DNA of 64,000 bases from Mucilaginibacter roseus (GTDB lineage Bacteria > Bacteroidota > Bacteroidia > Sphingobacteriales > Sphingobacteriaceae). The DNA lies in assembly GCF_021215455.1 (NCBI RefSeq), contig NZ_JAJPWV010000001.1, positions 186,001-250,000 of the forward strand, in the 5' to 3' direction. The notes under the pieces were generated by a model. It had not been told where the DNA came from. It did no database searches and worked only from the letters and a program-made list of their open reading frames with translations. Shown here in pieces: positions 62,783 to 64,000 of this stretch (positions are counted from its first letter, which is position 1; each line of letters opens with the position of its first letter). Both the position numbers and the translations under genes were made by a program.

Positions 62783-62820
62783 AAGTCCCGGCTTAGCAGT
62801 CGGGACTTTTTTTATTTTTG
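62783..62820 (+). terminator. Terminator of rpmE2 overlapping the next promoter
   Basis: The eight-base-pair stem AAGTCCCG (62783-62790) with CGGGACTT (62801-62808) is followed by a T-run that ends in TATTTTTG (62813-62820), a full TAnnTTTG match. The ATG of the next gene comes four bases later. Confidence 0.75.
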
Positions 62821-62824
62821 CGCC

Positions 62825-64000
62825 ATGGCAATTATCCTGTTTGACGATAACGCACAAAGTACCTTATTACCATTAACCTTTACACGCCCTGTAGCCAACT
62901 TGCGCACGGGTATACTCACTATCGACGAAAAGTGGGGTAAATATCTTAATAGTACTTTTTCATACCTTACGCGCGATTACCTGCAGGCTAAGTTTCCGCT
63001 TGAAATTCAAAGCGATAATACATTTATAAATGGCTCCATTTGCCCGGATGAAAACCTGGCTGAATCTATTGATAAACTGACCGAAGGCGAAGCCTTAAAG
63101 GCAGGACACTTGCTAATTGCAGTAAAGCTGAAAGAAGCCGACGCGAAAAACTTTGCGCTAAACGGTACATTTGATAAGATTACAGAATACACCGAGCGAT
63201 TCAATTTCATCAAACACCCCGAAGATATTTTCAGGAACAATGCTTCAGAACTAAAAAAGGATTTCGCATTGTTAACCAAGGGCCGTACCTCGGCCGCTAT
63301 CAGTGCCACCAATACCATTATCGGCAATAGCGATCAGTTTTTTGCCGAAGAAGGAGCCGTTGCCGAATGCGCTACCTTTAATACGAATAACGGGCCCATT
63401 TACCTGGCGGCCGATACCGAGGTTTGGGAAGGCACTAATATACGCGGCGGCTTTGCATTATGCAGCCACTCGCAGGTTAAAATGGGTACCAAAGTGTACG
63501 GTGCAACTACTATCGGGCCGCACTCGCGTGTGGGTGGCGAGATCAATAATTCTGTAGTTTGGGGATATACCTCAAAAGGACACGAGGGCTATTTAGGTAA
63601 CTCGGTACTTGGTGAGTGGTGCAACATCGGTGCTGACTCCAATAACTCTAACCTCAAAAATAACTATGCCGAGGTAAAGTTATGGGATTATAACAGCCAG
63701 CGTTTCCGTAAAACCGGATTGCAGTTTTGTGGCTTGATGATGGGCGATCATTCTAAATGCGGCATCAACACCATGTTTAATACCGGTACAGTAGTAGGCG
63801 TTAGCGCCAACGTGTTCGGTGCCGGTTATCCGCGTAACTTTGTAGCTGATTTTTCGTGGGGCGGGGCACAGGGCTTTGAAACCTATGGGTTGAAGAAAGT
63901 TTTTGAAACCGCCGAAAAGGTGTTTGAACGTAAAGAAGGACGAGACTTTAATCAGATTGAAAAGGATATACTAACAAACGTTTTTGAACTAACCGAACAG
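62825..64000 (+). CDS. GlmU-like sugar nucleotidyltransferase with left-handed beta helix (3' end outside window)
   Basis: The frame runs 392 codons to the right edge without a stop. The start ILFDDNAQSTLLPLTFTRPV with TIDEKWGKYL is that of the GlmU-like NTP_transf_4 family. From about residue 170 hexapeptide-like turns form a left-handed beta helix (GPIYLAADTEVWEGTNIRGG, TTIGPHSRVGGEINNSVVWG, NSVLGEWCNIGADSNNSN, NTMFNTGTVVGVSANVFGAG). The family is thought to transfer nucleotidyl or acetyl groups in UDP-sugar synthesis; the exact reaction is unknown. The putative -7 box ends only four bases before the ATG, so the mRNA may be leaderless. Confidence 0.85.
   Translation, partial: MAIILFDDNAQSTLLPLTFTRPVANLRTGILTIDEKWGKYLNSTFSYLTRDYLQAKFPLEIQSDNTFINGSICPDENLAESIDKLTEGEALKAGHLLIAVKLKEADAKNFALNGTFDKITEYTERFNFIKHPEDIFRNNASELKKDFALLTKGRTSAAISATNTIIGNSDQFFAEEGAVAECATFNTNNGPIYLAADTEVWEGTNIRGGFALCSHSQVKMGTKVYGATTIGPHSRVGGEINNSVVWGYTSKGHEGYLGNSVLGEWCNIGADSNNSNLKNNYAEVKLWDYNSQRFRKTGLQFCGLMMGDHSKCGINTMFNTGTVVGVSANVFGAGYPRNFVADFSWGGAQGFETYGLKKVFETAEKVFERKEGRDFNQIEKDILTNVFELTEQ

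Overview
The window looks like chromosomal DNA from a Bacteroidota bacterium, most likely Sphingobacteriaceae (Mucilaginibacter/Pedobacter-like). The reasons are: -7 boxes of the TAnnTTTG type (62479, 61827, 27029, 31214) with little sign of Shine-Dalgarno sequences; a long TonB-dependent receptor; two TPR regulators with a LuxR-like helix-turn-helix; two GH92 alpha-mannosidases; Bacteroidota-typical DUF families; type-B ribosomal protein L31; and a kdp operon with a split KdpD. No tRNA, rRNA, CRISPR array, transposase or prophage was seen. Function calls rest on recognised motifs read by eye; no database search was run.

Layout. 1-4121: a cut TetR regulator, a DUF3667 membrane protein, and a minus-strand cluster (EamA exporter, Crp/Fnr regulator, two small membrane proteins). 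4241-10889: a probable phytate-utilisation locus, with TonB receptor, acidic Calx-beta-like lipoprotein, beta-propeller phytase and, upstream, a TPR/LuxR-type regulator; phased direct repeats lie in front of the receptor. 11096-14279: a sugar-dehydrogenase-like/cytochrome c lipoprotein convergent with a DUF1080 lipoprotein. 14603-18328: a double-kinase hybrid sensor. 18330-24854: a mannose locus (GntR regulator, long mannose-6-phosphate isomerase, sugar porter, GH92) with two near-identical operator-like sites. 24869-27410: a second TPR/LuxR-type regulator divergent from a small DUF4870-like membrane protein, separated by a phased GTAGAC repeat array. 27489-31136: a four-gene operon of unknown function (lipoprotein, TPR-like protein, two ankyrin proteins). 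31237-33101: AraC regulator and short-chain dehydrogenase.

33162-41955 is a minus-strand kdp operon: a 27-residue peptide, kdpF, kdpA, kdpB, kdpC, a porin, the KdpD sensor half and a separate histidine kinase, without kdpE. 42169-43906 is bioF-bioD. 43983-46229 holds an LTxxQ-like protein, an S24-type repressor divergent from a degenerate GIY-YIG protein, and a fasciclin protein. 46259-54205 holds a metallopeptidase/beta-propeller/Omp85-like fusion, a class A penicillin-binding protein and a second GH92. 54325-59062 holds an omega-amidase-like hydrolase with a methionine aminotransferase (a pair that fits methionine salvage), then an ABC importer of the TrpXYZ type. 59672-61808 is iscS-iscU-iscA. 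The right end has an unknown lipoprotein, rpmE2 and a GlmU-like protein that runs off the edge.

The strongest leads for something undescribed are the ankyrin operon, the peptidase-propeller-barrel fusion, the two phased repeat arrays beside TPR/LuxR-type regulators, the degenerate P-loop on the isomerase, the extra kdp mini-protein, and terminator tails that double as promoters.
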